From: Phycisphaerae bacterium
GTDB lineage: Bacteria; Planctomycetota; Phycisphaerae; Tepidisphaerales; Tepidisphaeraceae
Direction: 5' to 3'
NCBI GenBank assembly: GCA_014380825.1
Contig: JACMJD010000656.1
Coordinates: forward strand, 1 to 8,106
Length of the DNA stretch: 8,106 nt
Made by a program: the position numbers and the translations under genes. Of the stretch, positions 1-7,439 are shown piece after piece; position 1 is the first letter of the stretch, and each line of letters opens with the position of its first letter. The notes under the pieces were generated by a model. The model made no database searches. It was not told the origin of the DNA and was given only the letters and a program-made list of their open reading frames with translations.

Positions 1-338
1 CCGCCGATCCAGTTGCCGCTAAGGGCCCACGATCCTGAGGTTGGATCGAGCCAAGTCTGCGCCGATGCACGGTGGCCGAACGATGCCGAAATGCCGGCAG
101 CCGCGAGCACCGCCCACAGCCGGTTCCGCCCCTGACTGGTTGATATTTGCATCGATCATCCTTTCGGCGAATGCAACAAGAGCGTTGCCTCGCCGATTCA
201 TGAAGCGCGGACAGTTCGGCGACTATCTTAGTACCGGCACTGACCTTTCCCAATGCAATCTGTCTGAAACCATGGCACAATTGCCGCTGTAGAAGCTGCG
301 GGAAGCGACATAGGATCAACATCAAAGAGAGGCTTGGC
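1..338. other. Intergenic region, no convincing gene
   Basis: No reading frame here looks like a credible protein. Short ORFs exist on both strands (41-292 plus, 19-201 minus) but overlap each other and resemble no family. Two frames are open from the left edge, ending at stops 36-38 and 133-135. Either could be the tail of a gene lying mostly outside the window; I cannot tell which, if any. A perfect 6-bp hairpin (30-35 with 43-48, 7-base loop) has no T-tract. The last 20 bases hold the ribosome binding site of the next gene. I found no clear sigma-70 promoter with acceptable spacing. Confidence 0.6.
327..332 (+). promoter_or_regulatory. Ribosome binding site (GAGAGG)
   Basis: The purine-rich GAGAGG lies 6 bases before the ATG at 339 and supports that start. 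It is one of the few recognisable Shine-Dalgarno sequences in the window. Confidence 0.6.
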
Positions 339-1331
339 ATGAAGTTCACCGCCGTATTCATACTCACGTTCGTGTTGTCAGGTTGGTCGCTGGTTCGGGC
401 ACAAGCTGGCGACCCGCTGCCGAGCATGCAGGAACTTCAGCAACTGCAAACCGAAAAGCAGTGGCAGCCGCTGTTGCAGAAGTTGTCGCGCGTGTTGTCG
501 CTGCGTGGGGATGCTGCGAAGACTTTTGATCGGTATGAATTATTCATGATGAAGGGCGAGGCGCACGCGCAGCTCAAGCAGCCCGCGCCGGCGGCGAGTG
601 CGTTTGCGGATGCCGCGAAGGAAGCGGCGGCCGACAAGAAGCGCGCAGCCTTGGCCAGCAGCACCGCGCTGCTGATCAAGCGGTCGCAGGCGTTTGTGTA
701 CAAGCGGAAAAGTCCGACGACTCAAGCGACCGATTCGAAAGAGATCGACGTGCTCGACCCGGCCAAGCGCAAAGAGGGTTTCGCGGCGCTGGCGGCGGAT
801 GAGCTGGCGGTGCTTCAGCCGAAAGTGAAGGCCGCGACCACCGCCAACAATCTCAAGCCGGTGGTCGACGTGATGAAGTCGATGGACGACCTGCGCAACG
901 CCGAGCTGGCGTCGGCGGGGAACACGTCGATGAGCGATTCGCTGCTGCCGCCGCTGGCGACGCACTCAAAAGAGCTGAGCGCGAAGTACGTGGCCGAGCA
1001 GAAACAGAAGGTGGACGCGATCGACAAAGTCGCGAACCAGGTCGTCGATAGCGGACCCGATCGACGAGGCGCCAGCGGCGGACGCGCGTACGAGCGAAGA
1101 TACAAGAAGCGCGGCTTGATGAGCGCCGATTCGAACAACCTCAAAACCGCGATGGCCGTCTGCACCGAAATCGCAGCGGGCGACCGGCAGATGGCCGAGG
1201 TGTTCGGCGCGGAACTTGGCAAGCCGCTGCAGGATGTCGCCACCGAGGCGACCGCCGTCGCACAACGCGCCGAGGCGGTACTGAAGACGGATTATTCGAT
1301 CACCGTCAACGATCCAAAAGGGTTGAAGTAA
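339..1331 (+). CDS. Exported helical protein, TPR-like, function unknown
   Basis: This 330-residue protein belongs to no family I can name. Residues 1-23 form a signal peptide: Lys2, a hydrophobic core at about 4-19, and a cleavage site after A-Q-A at 21-23. Export across the inner membrane is therefore likely. Residues about 28-125 are amphipathic helices with TPR-like spacing (KGEAHAQLKQPAPAASAFADA), but not enough for a confident TPR call. The rest is Ala/Lys-rich and helical, with a basic, Gly/Arg-rich stretch at about 241-258 and one cysteine (275). The ATG is fixed by a good ribosome binding site and by the signal peptide. A methyltransferase gene follows after 17 bases on the same strand, so the two are probably co-transcribed. 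The coding call is secure; the function is unknown. Confidence 0.85.
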   Translation: MKFTAVFILTFVLSGWSLVRAQAGDPLPSMQELQQLQTEKQWQPLLQKLSRVLSLRGDAAKTFDRYELFMMKGEAHAQLKQPAPAASAFADAAKEAAADKKRAALASSTALLIKRSQAFVYKRKSPTTQATDSKEIDVLDPAKRKEGFAALAADELAVLQPKVKAATTANNLKPVVDVMKSMDDLRNAELASAGNTSMSDSLLPPLATHSKELSAKYVAEQKQKVDAIDKVANQVVDSGPDRRGASGGRAYERRYKKRGLMSADSNNLKTAMAVCTEIAAGDRQMAEVFGAELGKPLQDVATEATAVAQRAEAVLKTDYSITVNDPKGLK

Positions 1332-1348
1332 GACCACGAAACGAGCTC

Positions 1349-2059
1349 GTGATCCCGAATCTTTCGACGCGCAACCGCCAGGACGAATGGATGGATCGGC
1401 CCGGCGTCGACGCGAACGCGCTGCGCGACAGCCTGCGGTTCATCCGCCGCGTCAATTCGCTGTTGGGTTACACGCGCGCGACGATCTCACATCTGGAGCG
1501 CTTCAGCCGGCGCTGGCAGCGGCATCAGGTCATACGCATTGTCGATTTCGCCACCGGCTCGGCCGATGTTCCGCTGGCGATCCTGCGCTGGGCGGATGAG
1601 AAAAAGTGGCAAGTCCGGGTTGTCGCCATCGATCTGCATCCGATCACCTCGCACATCGCCGAGGAAGAAGCGATCCGCGATCAGCGGCTTTCGATCCTGC
1701 GCGCCGATGCGCTGGCCACGCCGTTTGCGGATGGGAGCTTCGATTACGCGCTGACCGCGATGTTCCTGCATCACCTGGATGAGACCGACGCGATTCGCGT
1801 GTTGAAAGAGATGAGTCGCGTGGCGCGGCGGGGCGTGATCGCGGCCGACCTGGTGCGGAACCGTCGAGCTTATCGCTGGATTTCGTTGTTCACGATGTTC
1901 GCAAGCGAAATGGTCCGTCACGATGCGCGGGTCAGCGTGGCGCAGGCGTTTTCACGCGATGAAGTTCTTGCGATGCGCGATGCCGCGGGCATTAGATATG
2001 CGCGATATTATCCCCACTTCGGCCACCGTTTCGTGCTGGCCGGGGAGAAGTCGCCATGA
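1349..2059 (+). CDS. Class I SAM-dependent methyltransferase
   Basis: This 236-residue cytosolic protein has the Rossmann methyltransferase fold. Motif I (VDFATGSADVP, 65-75) binds SAM, and the D-x-A-T-G-S form replaces the commoner D-x-G-x-G. AIDLHP (93-98) carries the acidic residue expected to bind the ribose. RADALATPFADGSFDYAL (118-135), followed by FLHHL (139-143), is the UbiE-like motif II/III region. An N-terminal helical segment (RFIRRVNSLLGYTR, 30-43) resembles a subgroup often found beside type III polyketide synthases and FAD oxidoreductases; this is from memory, and neither partner is present here. The substrate is unknown, with a quinone, phenolic or other small molecule possible. 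The GTG start has only a weak ribosome site and sits inside a small palindrome (1341-1350). Its stop overlaps the next gene as ATGA, implying translational coupling. Confidence 0.85.
   Translation: MIPNLSTRNRQDEWMDRPGVDANALRDSLRFIRRVNSLLGYTRATISHLERFSRRWQRHQVIRIVDFATGSADVPLAILRWADEKKWQVRVVAIDLHPITSHIAEEEAIRDQRLSILRADALATPFADGSFDYALTAMFLHHLDETDAIRVLKEMSRVARRGVIAADLVRNRRAYRWISLFTMFASEMVRHDARVSVAQAFSRDEVLAMRDAAGIRYARYYPHFGHRFVLAGEKSP
2042..2047 (+). promoter_or_regulatory. Ribosome binding site (GGGGAG)
   Basis: GGGGAG lies 8 bases before the ATG at 2056, inside the end of the methyltransferase gene. It supports both the start and the ATGA overlap of the next gene. Confidence 0.5.
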
Positions 2060-2559
2060 AACACGCACCTGGCGCCGTATCGCGATCCGCGCCGCCCGAC
2101 CATTTTTTTGACGTTCATCGAGGATTGCTGCCGAACGATAATGGGGCTGTGGCCGGTCGTTCGTCTATCGTCCAGCGCACCGCCGGAGTTGGAGGCGGCA
2201 GCGCAGGCATCGCGGTGATCGTTGCGACGATTGTGGGCGCGCTCGCGTTCGCGCACCTCGTGCGAACGATCATGATGCGTCGCGGACCGGGCAGCACCCA
2301 GTCCAGTCGATTAGACGCGCTGCGCCGCGCGATCCTCGGCGTGCAGAAAAAGCAGATCGCGGCCGTGCTCGGTCAGCCACGCGCGACGATCGGGCGCGGG
2401 AATCATCTCACCGATGACACGTGGTATTACCCGATCGATCCGAAACAACGATTGGCGCTGACGATTGAGTTCGATCGAGACATAGCAAGGCAAACGCAGG
2501 TGATCGACGGCATCCGAACCGCGCGGTCACGGCGACAACAAATCCCGCGCTCGCTCTAG
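2056..2559 (+). CDS. One-span membrane protein with BamE/SmpA-like domain
   Basis: The product is 167 residues. Residues 1-48 are polar and have no known motif. Residues about 50-69 (GIAVIVATIVGALAFAHLV) form one membrane helix, followed by the basic MMRRG, which by the positive-inside rule would hold the C-terminus in the cytoplasm. Residues about 88-152 resemble the SmpA/OmlA (BamE) fold: ILGVQKKQIAAVLGQPRAT gives the helix and LGxP turn, then DDTWYYPID and LALTIEFDRD give the strands. BamE itself is an outer-membrane lipoprotein of the BAM complex. This protein lacks a lipobox and may be oriented differently, so I claim only the fold. The gene overlaps the methyltransferase by 4 bases and ends 12 bases from the convergent HEAT gene. 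A T7 run at 2103-2109 is a possible indel site. It could be a simple membrane anchor of unknown role. Confidence 0.7.
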   Translation: MKHAPGAVSRSAPPDHFFDVHRGLLPNDNGAVAGRSSIVQRTAGVGGGSAGIAVIVATIVGALAFAHLVRTIMMRRGPGSTQSSRLDALRRAILGVQKKQIAAVLGQPRATIGRGNHLTDDTWYYPIDPKQRLALTIEFDRDIARQTQVIDGIRTARSRRQQIPRSL

Positions 2560-2571
2560 CACCACGGGCTG

Positions 2572-4863
2572 CTAATTCCCCTCACCCGCAAGAATGGCCG
2601 GGCGTGTGGCAGTGGGCGCGGCGAAGCCATTTGCCGATCGCGGGCCGGTTGATCCCTGGTTCAGTTTCGCCAGGCGGTCGTCGACGCTCTTCTGCAATGC
2701 ATCGAGCGCATCCACATATCGCCCACCGAGGGGCGGGTTCATGTTCTTCGCAAGCTTGATCAGCCTGCTCGCGTCTTTCAGCTCGTCCGTCGCGTTGGAT
2801 TGTGCCAGCACTTCAACCTTATCTTTGATCAGCGGAGCCATCTTCCCCTGCTTGCTGATGTCGTTCTTCATTGTCTTCTCGGCGAAGGCGATCGCATCTT
2901 CAAACTTTCCGCTGCTCAGCGCTGCTTCCATATAGGAGTCGATCAATTCATCGACCTGCGCGCCGGCCTCGTGATTGCCCTGGCGATACTCCAGCGCCGC
3001 GCGAAGGAACGGAAGGGCGGCGTCGGACTGCGCGGGCTTGAGGTCCATGTAATGCCGCGCGATCTGCGACTGCGTGATCGCCAGCTTGTCCAGATCCTTC
3101 TCGGCGGTGAGCACCTTGGCCAGTTGCAGGCGGATCGCGATCTGGCGCGCCGGATCGCCGCGAAATTTCTCGGCCCAGTTGGTCAGTTGCTCGTTGCTCA
3201 TCGATGGCAGGATTGACTGCAACACAAGCCACGCTTCAGCTTTGATCGTCGGGTCGGCGCGCACGCGATCACCAACCAAGAGCGGAAGAAGCGCGTTCGC
3301 CTGATCAGGCGTCGGCGCAAGCTGGCCAAGCGTTTTGACGGCTTGAAGGACGACGCTGTCATCCGGATCGGCGATCGCCTCGATCACGCTGAAGGCCGTG
3401 TTGTTGTCGCGCAGCTCGCCTAGCGCTTGAAGGGCGGCGATGCGCACGCGCGCATCTTCGCGCGGCGTGAGCAGTTTCAGATACAACGACATGATCAGAC
3501 CGCGCTGCTTGAGCGGCACCAGCGCCATGACCGCATCGGCACGAAGCTCGACCTGGCCGTTCGATGCGGTGCGCTCGATGATGTCGCGCAGTGTGACCGC
3601 GATCTGTTCCGCCAGCGCCGGACGCTGTTCCAGGATTGCCTTTCCCAGCGGCTGCAACGCGCCGACGGCAGCGCGGACGACCGTTGGCGCCGGATCGTTC
3701 AGCAATTTCACCAGCGCCGGCGCCGAACGCACGTCGTTGATCTCCTTGAGCGCTAGCGCGATCTGACCGCGCACGAGCGGGTCCGATTCCTGCGCGAGCT
3801 GCTGGAGCAGCGGCTCGAGCGATTCCTTGTCGTTCTTAATCCACAGCGCGGTCACGACGGCTTTGCGAACCGTCGGGCTGCTGTCGCCGATCATCTTGCG
3901 CAGCTCGTCGTACACGGCGGGCGCCGCGGGATTGTTGGCGGACCAGTCCTCCTGTACCTGCGCGGCGGCGCGGGCGCGAATCTCCGGCACGCCGGCGCGA
4001 AGCCAACCGATCAGCAGTTCGTCGCGCTTGTTTGGCGGCGTCTGCTGATACTGCGCCCGCAGCGATGTTTCCAATGTGCTCGCCAGCTGCGCGATCCGCG
4101 CCAGGTCGCGCTCGCGCGATGCCGCCTTTCGCTCGAGCATCTCAGCACGAAACTCCGCGTCATTGCGGCGGGAATTGGCGATCCACCATTGGTCCCAGTC
4201 GCGAATTTCGTCCGGTTCCACCCCGCTCAGCGACGCCAGCGCGTCGGCGGCGCGACCGCGGATCCTGACGCTCTCGTTCGGATTGCGAAGCAGCGCGATC
4301 AAAGTCTCGGCACAGCTTTTTTCGGAGAACGCGCCCAGCGCTCGGATGGCGGCCAATCGGATGTCCTCGATCGATTTCTGTCGGTTGGCGGCGATCGAGA
4401 TCAGTCGATTGATTACCTGCGGATTGCCCTTGTAGTTTCCCAGCGCCGCGGCGGCCGCTTCCGTGAGATTCTTGTTCGCGGTGAAACAGGCGAACAGCGT
4501 CTCGACGAAATCCGGATCACGCCGCCCCGAATCCGCCAGCGCCCGGGCGACGGCGACGGAACTCAAGGTCTGTTCGCGTAGCGCGCCGAGCAGCGCGGTT
4601 TTCGCCGCCGGATCGGACTGGGCGAGCAATCGCCTCGCGATTTCCTCGCGTTCCGGCGCCGGTGTGTAGGGGTCTGACAGCGCTGCCGAAAGTTGCTGAA
4701 TAGTCCGCTGGGTCGCCTCTGTAGGGTCAAAATCGGGCAGGGCGGCGGAGGTCGGTGCGGCAGCGGGTTGGGCAAACGTCGCAGATTCGGACAAGGCATG
4801 CGCAGCGACGGAGATCGTCATCGCCGTCAGCCAGGTCGCAATGGTCCGCCGCTTTGTATTCAC
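2572..4863 (-). CDS. Exported HEAT-repeat solenoid protein
   Basis: From the GTG at 4863 this is a 763-residue protein. The signal peptide has KRR (4-6), a hydrophobic core (about 7-24) and a cleavage site near 31 (ATFA, then Q). HEAT-like helical pairs fill about 81-216 (for example DIRLAAIRALGAFSEKSCAE) and 279-550 (SPTVRKAVVTALW, DPLVRGQIALALKEIND, DARVRIAALQALGELRDN). Between them lies a charged segment opened by DWDQWW (222-227), a tryptophan-rich motif I have seen in planctomycete HEAT proteins. About 561-736 is helical and TPR-like (SSGKFEDAIAFAEK, 650-663), and the tail is low complexity. It is probably a periplasmic or surface scaffold; no catalytic motif is seen. An in-frame TTG at 4920 would add 19 residues, but GTG gives the better signal peptide. 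Neither start has a clear ribosome site. Confidence 0.85.
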   Translation of the reverse strand: MNTKRRTIATWLTAMTISVAAHALSESATFAQPAAAPTSAALPDFDPTEATQRTIQQLSAALSDPYTPAPEREEIARRLLAQSDPAAKTALLGALREQTLSSVAVARALADSGRRDPDFVETLFACFTANKNLTEAAAAALGNYKGNPQVINRLISIAANRQKSIEDIRLAAIRALGAFSEKSCAETLIALLRNPNESVRIRGRAADALASLSGVEPDEIRDWDQWWIANSRRNDAEFRAEMLERKAASRERDLARIAQLASTLETSLRAQYQQTPPNKRDELLIGWLRAGVPEIRARAAAQVQEDWSANNPAAPAVYDELRKMIGDSSPTVRKAVVTALWIKNDKESLEPLLQQLAQESDPLVRGQIALALKEINDVRSAPALVKLLNDPAPTVVRAAVGALQPLGKAILEQRPALAEQIAVTLRDIIERTASNGQVELRADAVMALVPLKQRGLIMSLYLKLLTPREDARVRIAALQALGELRDNNTAFSVIEAIADPDDSVVLQAVKTLGQLAPTPDQANALLPLLVGDRVRADPTIKAEAWLVLQSILPSMSNEQLTNWAEKFRGDPARQIAIRLQLAKVLTAEKDLDKLAITQSQIARHYMDLKPAQSDAALPFLRAALEYRQGNHEAGAQVDELIDSYMEAALSSGKFEDAIAFAEKTMKNDISKQGKMAPLIKDKVEVLAQSNATDELKDASRLIKLAKNMNPPLGGRYVDALDALQKSVDDRLAKLNQGSTGPRSANGFAAPTATRPAILAGEGN

Positions 4864-4962
4864 GTCGTCATGTGTTTGCTGAGCCGGCCGTTCCCGGCTG
4901 AAGTTTTTCCTTGCCCGCAATCGCTAACTGCGGAAATGGAGAAGTCCCTGACGCGATTATCG

Positions 4963-4990
4963 TCGAAATCGTGAGCGTACCGTATTTCGA
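4963..4990. promoter_or_regulatory. Candidate operator dyad TCGAAAT-N14-ATTTCGA
   Basis: Perfect 7-base inverted repeats at 4963-4969 and 4984-4990 have centres 21 bases apart, about two helical turns. A GATAAT hexamer reading toward the HEAT gene lies beside it at 4955-4960, without a recognisable -35. The position in the divergent gap suits a dimeric regulator, but no regulator gene is nearby and chance is possible. Confidence 0.25.
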
Positions 4991-5115
4991 ATTCTCGGCA
5001 AAGTGCCACGCCGCGCGCCGGATCGACCTGAGCCGCACCAAGTTCGCGGTGGGCCACGCTGGGGCCGCGCTCCATCGCTTAGCGTAAGTGTAGTCCGGAT
5101 CATTCGATTGTGTGC

Positions 5116-5145
5116 TTGAAATTGCCGTCGCGTCGTCTGTAAAGT
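5116..5145 (+). promoter_or_regulatory. Candidate sigma-70 promoter for the TPR gene
   Basis: TTGAAA (5116-5121, 5 of 6 to consensus) and TAAAGT (5140-5145, 4 of 6) are separated by 18 bases. Transcription would begin near 5152, just after the GTG at 5150. If the promoter is real, translation must begin at the ATG at 5189. Confidence 0.35.
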
Positions 5146-5188
5146 AAAGGTGGACGGAACCGATTCACTCAAGGCGGACGCGCGGCCG

Positions 5189-6535
5189 ATGGAAACCAAC
5201 GACTGGAATGATGCCGAACGACGCGTCGAACGCGCGCAAGAACTGTTCGAGCAGCACAAGTGGCAGGAAGCACTTGAAGAACTGCGCGCCGCCACTAACG
5301 TCAATCCGTACAACGCATCCTGGTATTTCAACATCGGCCTGACGCTCGATGAGCTGGGCCGATTTGACGAAGCGATCGACGCGTATGCGCAGGCGCTGGA
5401 AATCGATCCGGATGATTTGCAGGCCCTGCATCATCTGGGCCTTGACCTGCATCAGGTCGGGCGGTTTCGCGAAGCGCTTCAGCAGTTCGACAAAGCACAA
5501 CTGGTCGATCCCGCGTTCGAGGCTTCGTACTGCGCGCGGATCCTCACCTACACCGAGCTTCAGGAACACGACAAGGCCGAGGAGATGTTTTACCTCGCCC
5601 GGCTGTACAAAGATCACTGCGAGCAGTGCTACTACAACATCGGCGTGAGCCTGGCCGACCGCGGGCTGCACGACCGCGCGATCTACTGCTTCACCCGCAC
5701 GCTCGACACGCAGGATGATTGGCCGGAGGTGCATTTCCGGATCGCCAAGTGCTATCACCTCAAAGGTGATCTTGAACAGTCGCGTCGGCACTACGCGTTG
5801 GGATTGCGACAAGACCCGGGCGACGTCGATTCGCTGCTCGATCTATCCGAGTTGCTGATCGAAATGAAGCGCCTGGACGAGGCGGGCGAAAAGATCCGTC
5901 GCGCGATCGAGCTGGCCCCGGAAGAACCCGCCTGCCATTGCTGCAACGGCCGCTGGCTGGTGCGACGCGGACGGTTCGACGAAGCGATCGCTTCGCTGCA
6001 AAAAGCGCTGGTGCTCGATCCCACGTGCCCGACCGCGCACCTGCATCTGGGCGCGATTTACCATCGTTCGGACGAAGGCGAGCTCGCGCGAAAACACCTC
6101 CGCGCCGAGCTGCTTCTCCGGCCGGAAGATCCGACGATTCTTTGGGAGCTGGGAAACCTCCTGCTCGACATCGGCGAAACCCGGCCGGCCGTCGCGTGCT
6201 TCAAGCGGTTGATCCAACTCCAACCAAAGAACATCGCGGCGTGGCTGAACCTGGGCGTCGCCCAATTCATCCGACGACGATATCAGGAAGGCATCGCCTC
6301 GTGCGAACAGGCATTGCGACTCGATCCGCGAAACATTCGCGCACGATTCAACCTGGCGCTGGCACATTGTCAGACGAATGAATTCGAAGCCGCGCTGGAA
6401 CACGCGACCGAAGGCTTGAAACTCTCCCCACGCGATCTGGCCATGCAGCGATTGGAATTCCGAGTGCGTGCGCTGCGAATGAAGTCGCGCATCGCCAACG
6501 TCTTCTCTCGCCTGTTTCGCGGCGGAAGAATTTAG
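5189..6535 (+). CDS. Tetratricopeptide repeat protein, twelve contiguous TPRs
   Basis: From the ATG at 5189 the protein has 448 residues, almost all TPR. Twelve units follow without linkers at about 9-42, 43-76, 77-110, 111-143 (33 residues, the most divergent), 144-177, 178-211, 212-245, 246-279, 280-313, 314-347, 348-381 and 382-415. Unit 2 is canonical (WYFNIGLTLDELGRFDEAID). A basic C-terminal helix (416-448) closes the array. There is no signal peptide or membrane span, so it is probably a cytosolic protein-binding scaffold; the partner is unknown. It is unusually cysteine-rich, with CxxC at 144-147 and CxCC at 249-252. An in-frame GTG at 5150 would add 13 residues. I prefer the ATG because the candidate promoter starts transcripts after that GTG and an AAGGCGG (5171-5177) precedes the ATG. 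The gene diverges from the HEAT gene and converges with a methyltransferase. Confidence 0.88.
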   Translation: METNDWNDAERRVERAQELFEQHKWQEALEELRAATNVNPYNASWYFNIGLTLDELGRFDEAIDAYAQALEIDPDDLQALHHLGLDLHQVGRFREALQQFDKAQLVDPAFEASYCARILTYTELQEHDKAEEMFYLARLYKDHCEQCYYNIGVSLADRGLHDRAIYCFTRTLDTQDDWPEVHFRIAKCYHLKGDLEQSRRHYALGLRQDPGDVDSLLDLSELLIEMKRLDEAGEKIRRAIELAPEEPACHCCNGRWLVRRGRFDEAIASLQKALVLDPTCPTAHLHLGAIYHRSDEGELARKHLRAELLLRPEDPTILWELGNLLLDIGETRPAVACFKRLIQLQPKNIAAWLNLGVAQFIRRRYQEGIASCEQALRLDPRNIRARFNLALAHCQTNEFEAALEHATEGLKLSPRDLAMQRLEFRVRALRMKSRIANVFSRLFRGGRI

Positions 6536-6559
6536 CCACGCAGGGTGCCTTTCGTGGCT
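6534..6559. terminator. Candidate bidirectional terminator hairpin
   Basis: AGCCACG (6534-6540) pairs perfectly with CGTGGCT (6553-6559), and AGG/CCT inside the 12-base loop may extend the stem. It begins within the TAG of the TPR gene and fills most of the 34-base gap before the convergent methyltransferase stop. There is no clear T-tract, so intrinsic termination is likely but not certain. Confidence 0.5.
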
Positions 6560-6569
6560 GAACCCGCTT

Positions 6570-7439
6570 TCATCGATTAATCAAAAACGTCTGTCCGGAT
6601 TCCATGTGAACCGGCGTGAACGCTTGCGCCGCTTTGGTAGCCAGGAATTCCTCCAGCGCGATGCGCGCGCCGACCAAGGCGGGCGTGTGGCCCGGGTCTT
6701 CGACGACGATGATACCGCCGCTGGTCATCCGCGGCGCGACCTTGATCAGCCCGGCCAGCACCGCTTCGTACAGGTCGACGTCGATATTCGCTACGGCGAT
6801 CCTGTCGATCTCGGCGGGGATTTCTTCTTCAATGATGTTGTGTCGGCGGACGAACACGTTCAGGCCTGCATCGCGCTTTTCGTGCCGCTTGAGGCGTTGC
6901 TCAACGGCGGCGATTCCGTCGGTCGCGTGCGTGCCGGACCAGATCGCATCGGCGCTTTTCTTGGCCGCGTCGTATTCGAAGCCTTCAAACACGTCGAAGA
7001 AATACGCATCGCGATGGATGCCGGCTTCGTACATGTAGTGCAGCGCGACCGATCCGCTGCTGCCGCGGAAGCAGCCGATTTCCAGGAACACGCCGGCGAG
7101 ATTCCGCGTGATCTCCAGCGCCTGGCAGAGATTGATGAAATCGCCGGCGCCCGAATCCCACTTTGCGTAACCTTCTTCGCGATGCGAGTGCCATTCGTTC
7201 TCAAGCACCTGGTGCGCGATTTTGTTGTGATCGACATACAACGCCGGCCCGAACGTCCAGACAGGAATGAATGGTCCGTGTCGTTCGAGCAGGCGTTTGA
7301 CGAAATCGCGCCCGTTGAAGTGGTTCGAGCAGGCGTAGACGAACGCGAGGTTGGCAAAATCGAGCTTGTCGAATTGATCGATTTGGGAACGATCGACAAT
7401 CAATGGCCGGAACGTTGGCGGCCGCGGGCGCGACGCCAT
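6570..7439 (-). CDS. TylF/macrocin O-methyltransferase family protein
   Basis: The frame shown has 289 residues. It matches the TylF/NovP class of SAM-dependent, metal-assisted O-methyltransferases that act on sugars and secondary metabolites. Motif I is VFLEIGCFRGSSG (117-129). The family signature DVFEGF (149-154, commonly D-x-FEG) follows, then NIDVDLYEAV (218-227), which holds the acidic metal-site residue, and GGIIVVEDPGH (241-251). Many relatives have a DD pair where this protein has Glu247-Asp248. The first 110 or so residues form an extra helical region (DKLDFANLAFVYACSNHF). The ATG at 7439 lacks a well-spaced ribosome site and is directly preceded in frame by two stops. The true start is probably 7536, in another frame, so the gene may be frameshifted. 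No sugar-biosynthesis neighbours identify the substrate. It diverges from miaB. Confidence 0.82.
   Translation of the reverse strand: MASRPRPPTFRPLIVDRSQIDQFDKLDFANLAFVYACSNHFNGRDFVKRLLERHGPFIPVWTFGPALYVDHNKIAHQVLENEWHSHREEGYAKWDSGAGDFINLCQALEITRNLAGVFLEIGCFRGSSGSVALHYMYEAGIHRDAYFFDVFEGFEYDAAKKSADAIWSGTHATDGIAAVEQRLKRHEKRDAGLNVFVRRHNIIEEEIPAEIDRIAVANIDVDLYEAVLAGLIKVAPRMTSGGIIVVEDPGHTPALVGARIALEEFLATKAAQAFTPVHMESGQTFLINR

Noticed and set aside
19..292. Two short overlapping ORFs on opposite strands near the left edge
   Set aside because: Neither has a ribosome site or a recognisable sequence, and they cannot both be favoured; treated as non-coding.
540..965. Minus-strand ORF opposite the first exported protein
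   Set aside because: It is extremely Arg/His-rich and antisense to a gene with a signal peptide and a ribosome site.
1335..1351. Small palindrome around the GTG start of the methyltransferase
   Set aside because: The arms are short and weak and could be chance; no regulatory role can be supported.
2557..2574. 5-bp inverted repeat spanning both stop codons of convergent genes
   Set aside because: The symmetry comes largely from the facing stop codons; the stem is too short, with no T-tract, for a convincing terminator.
2577..2588. CCCCTCACCCGC at the end of the HEAT gene, resembling the repeat edge in miaB
   Set aside because: Only about ten bases match and there is no palindrome, so chance is the better explanation.
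5165..5812. Minus-strand ORF of 215 codons opposite the TPR gene
   Set aside because: It is a shadow of the repeating codon pattern of the TPR array, with no protein-like features.
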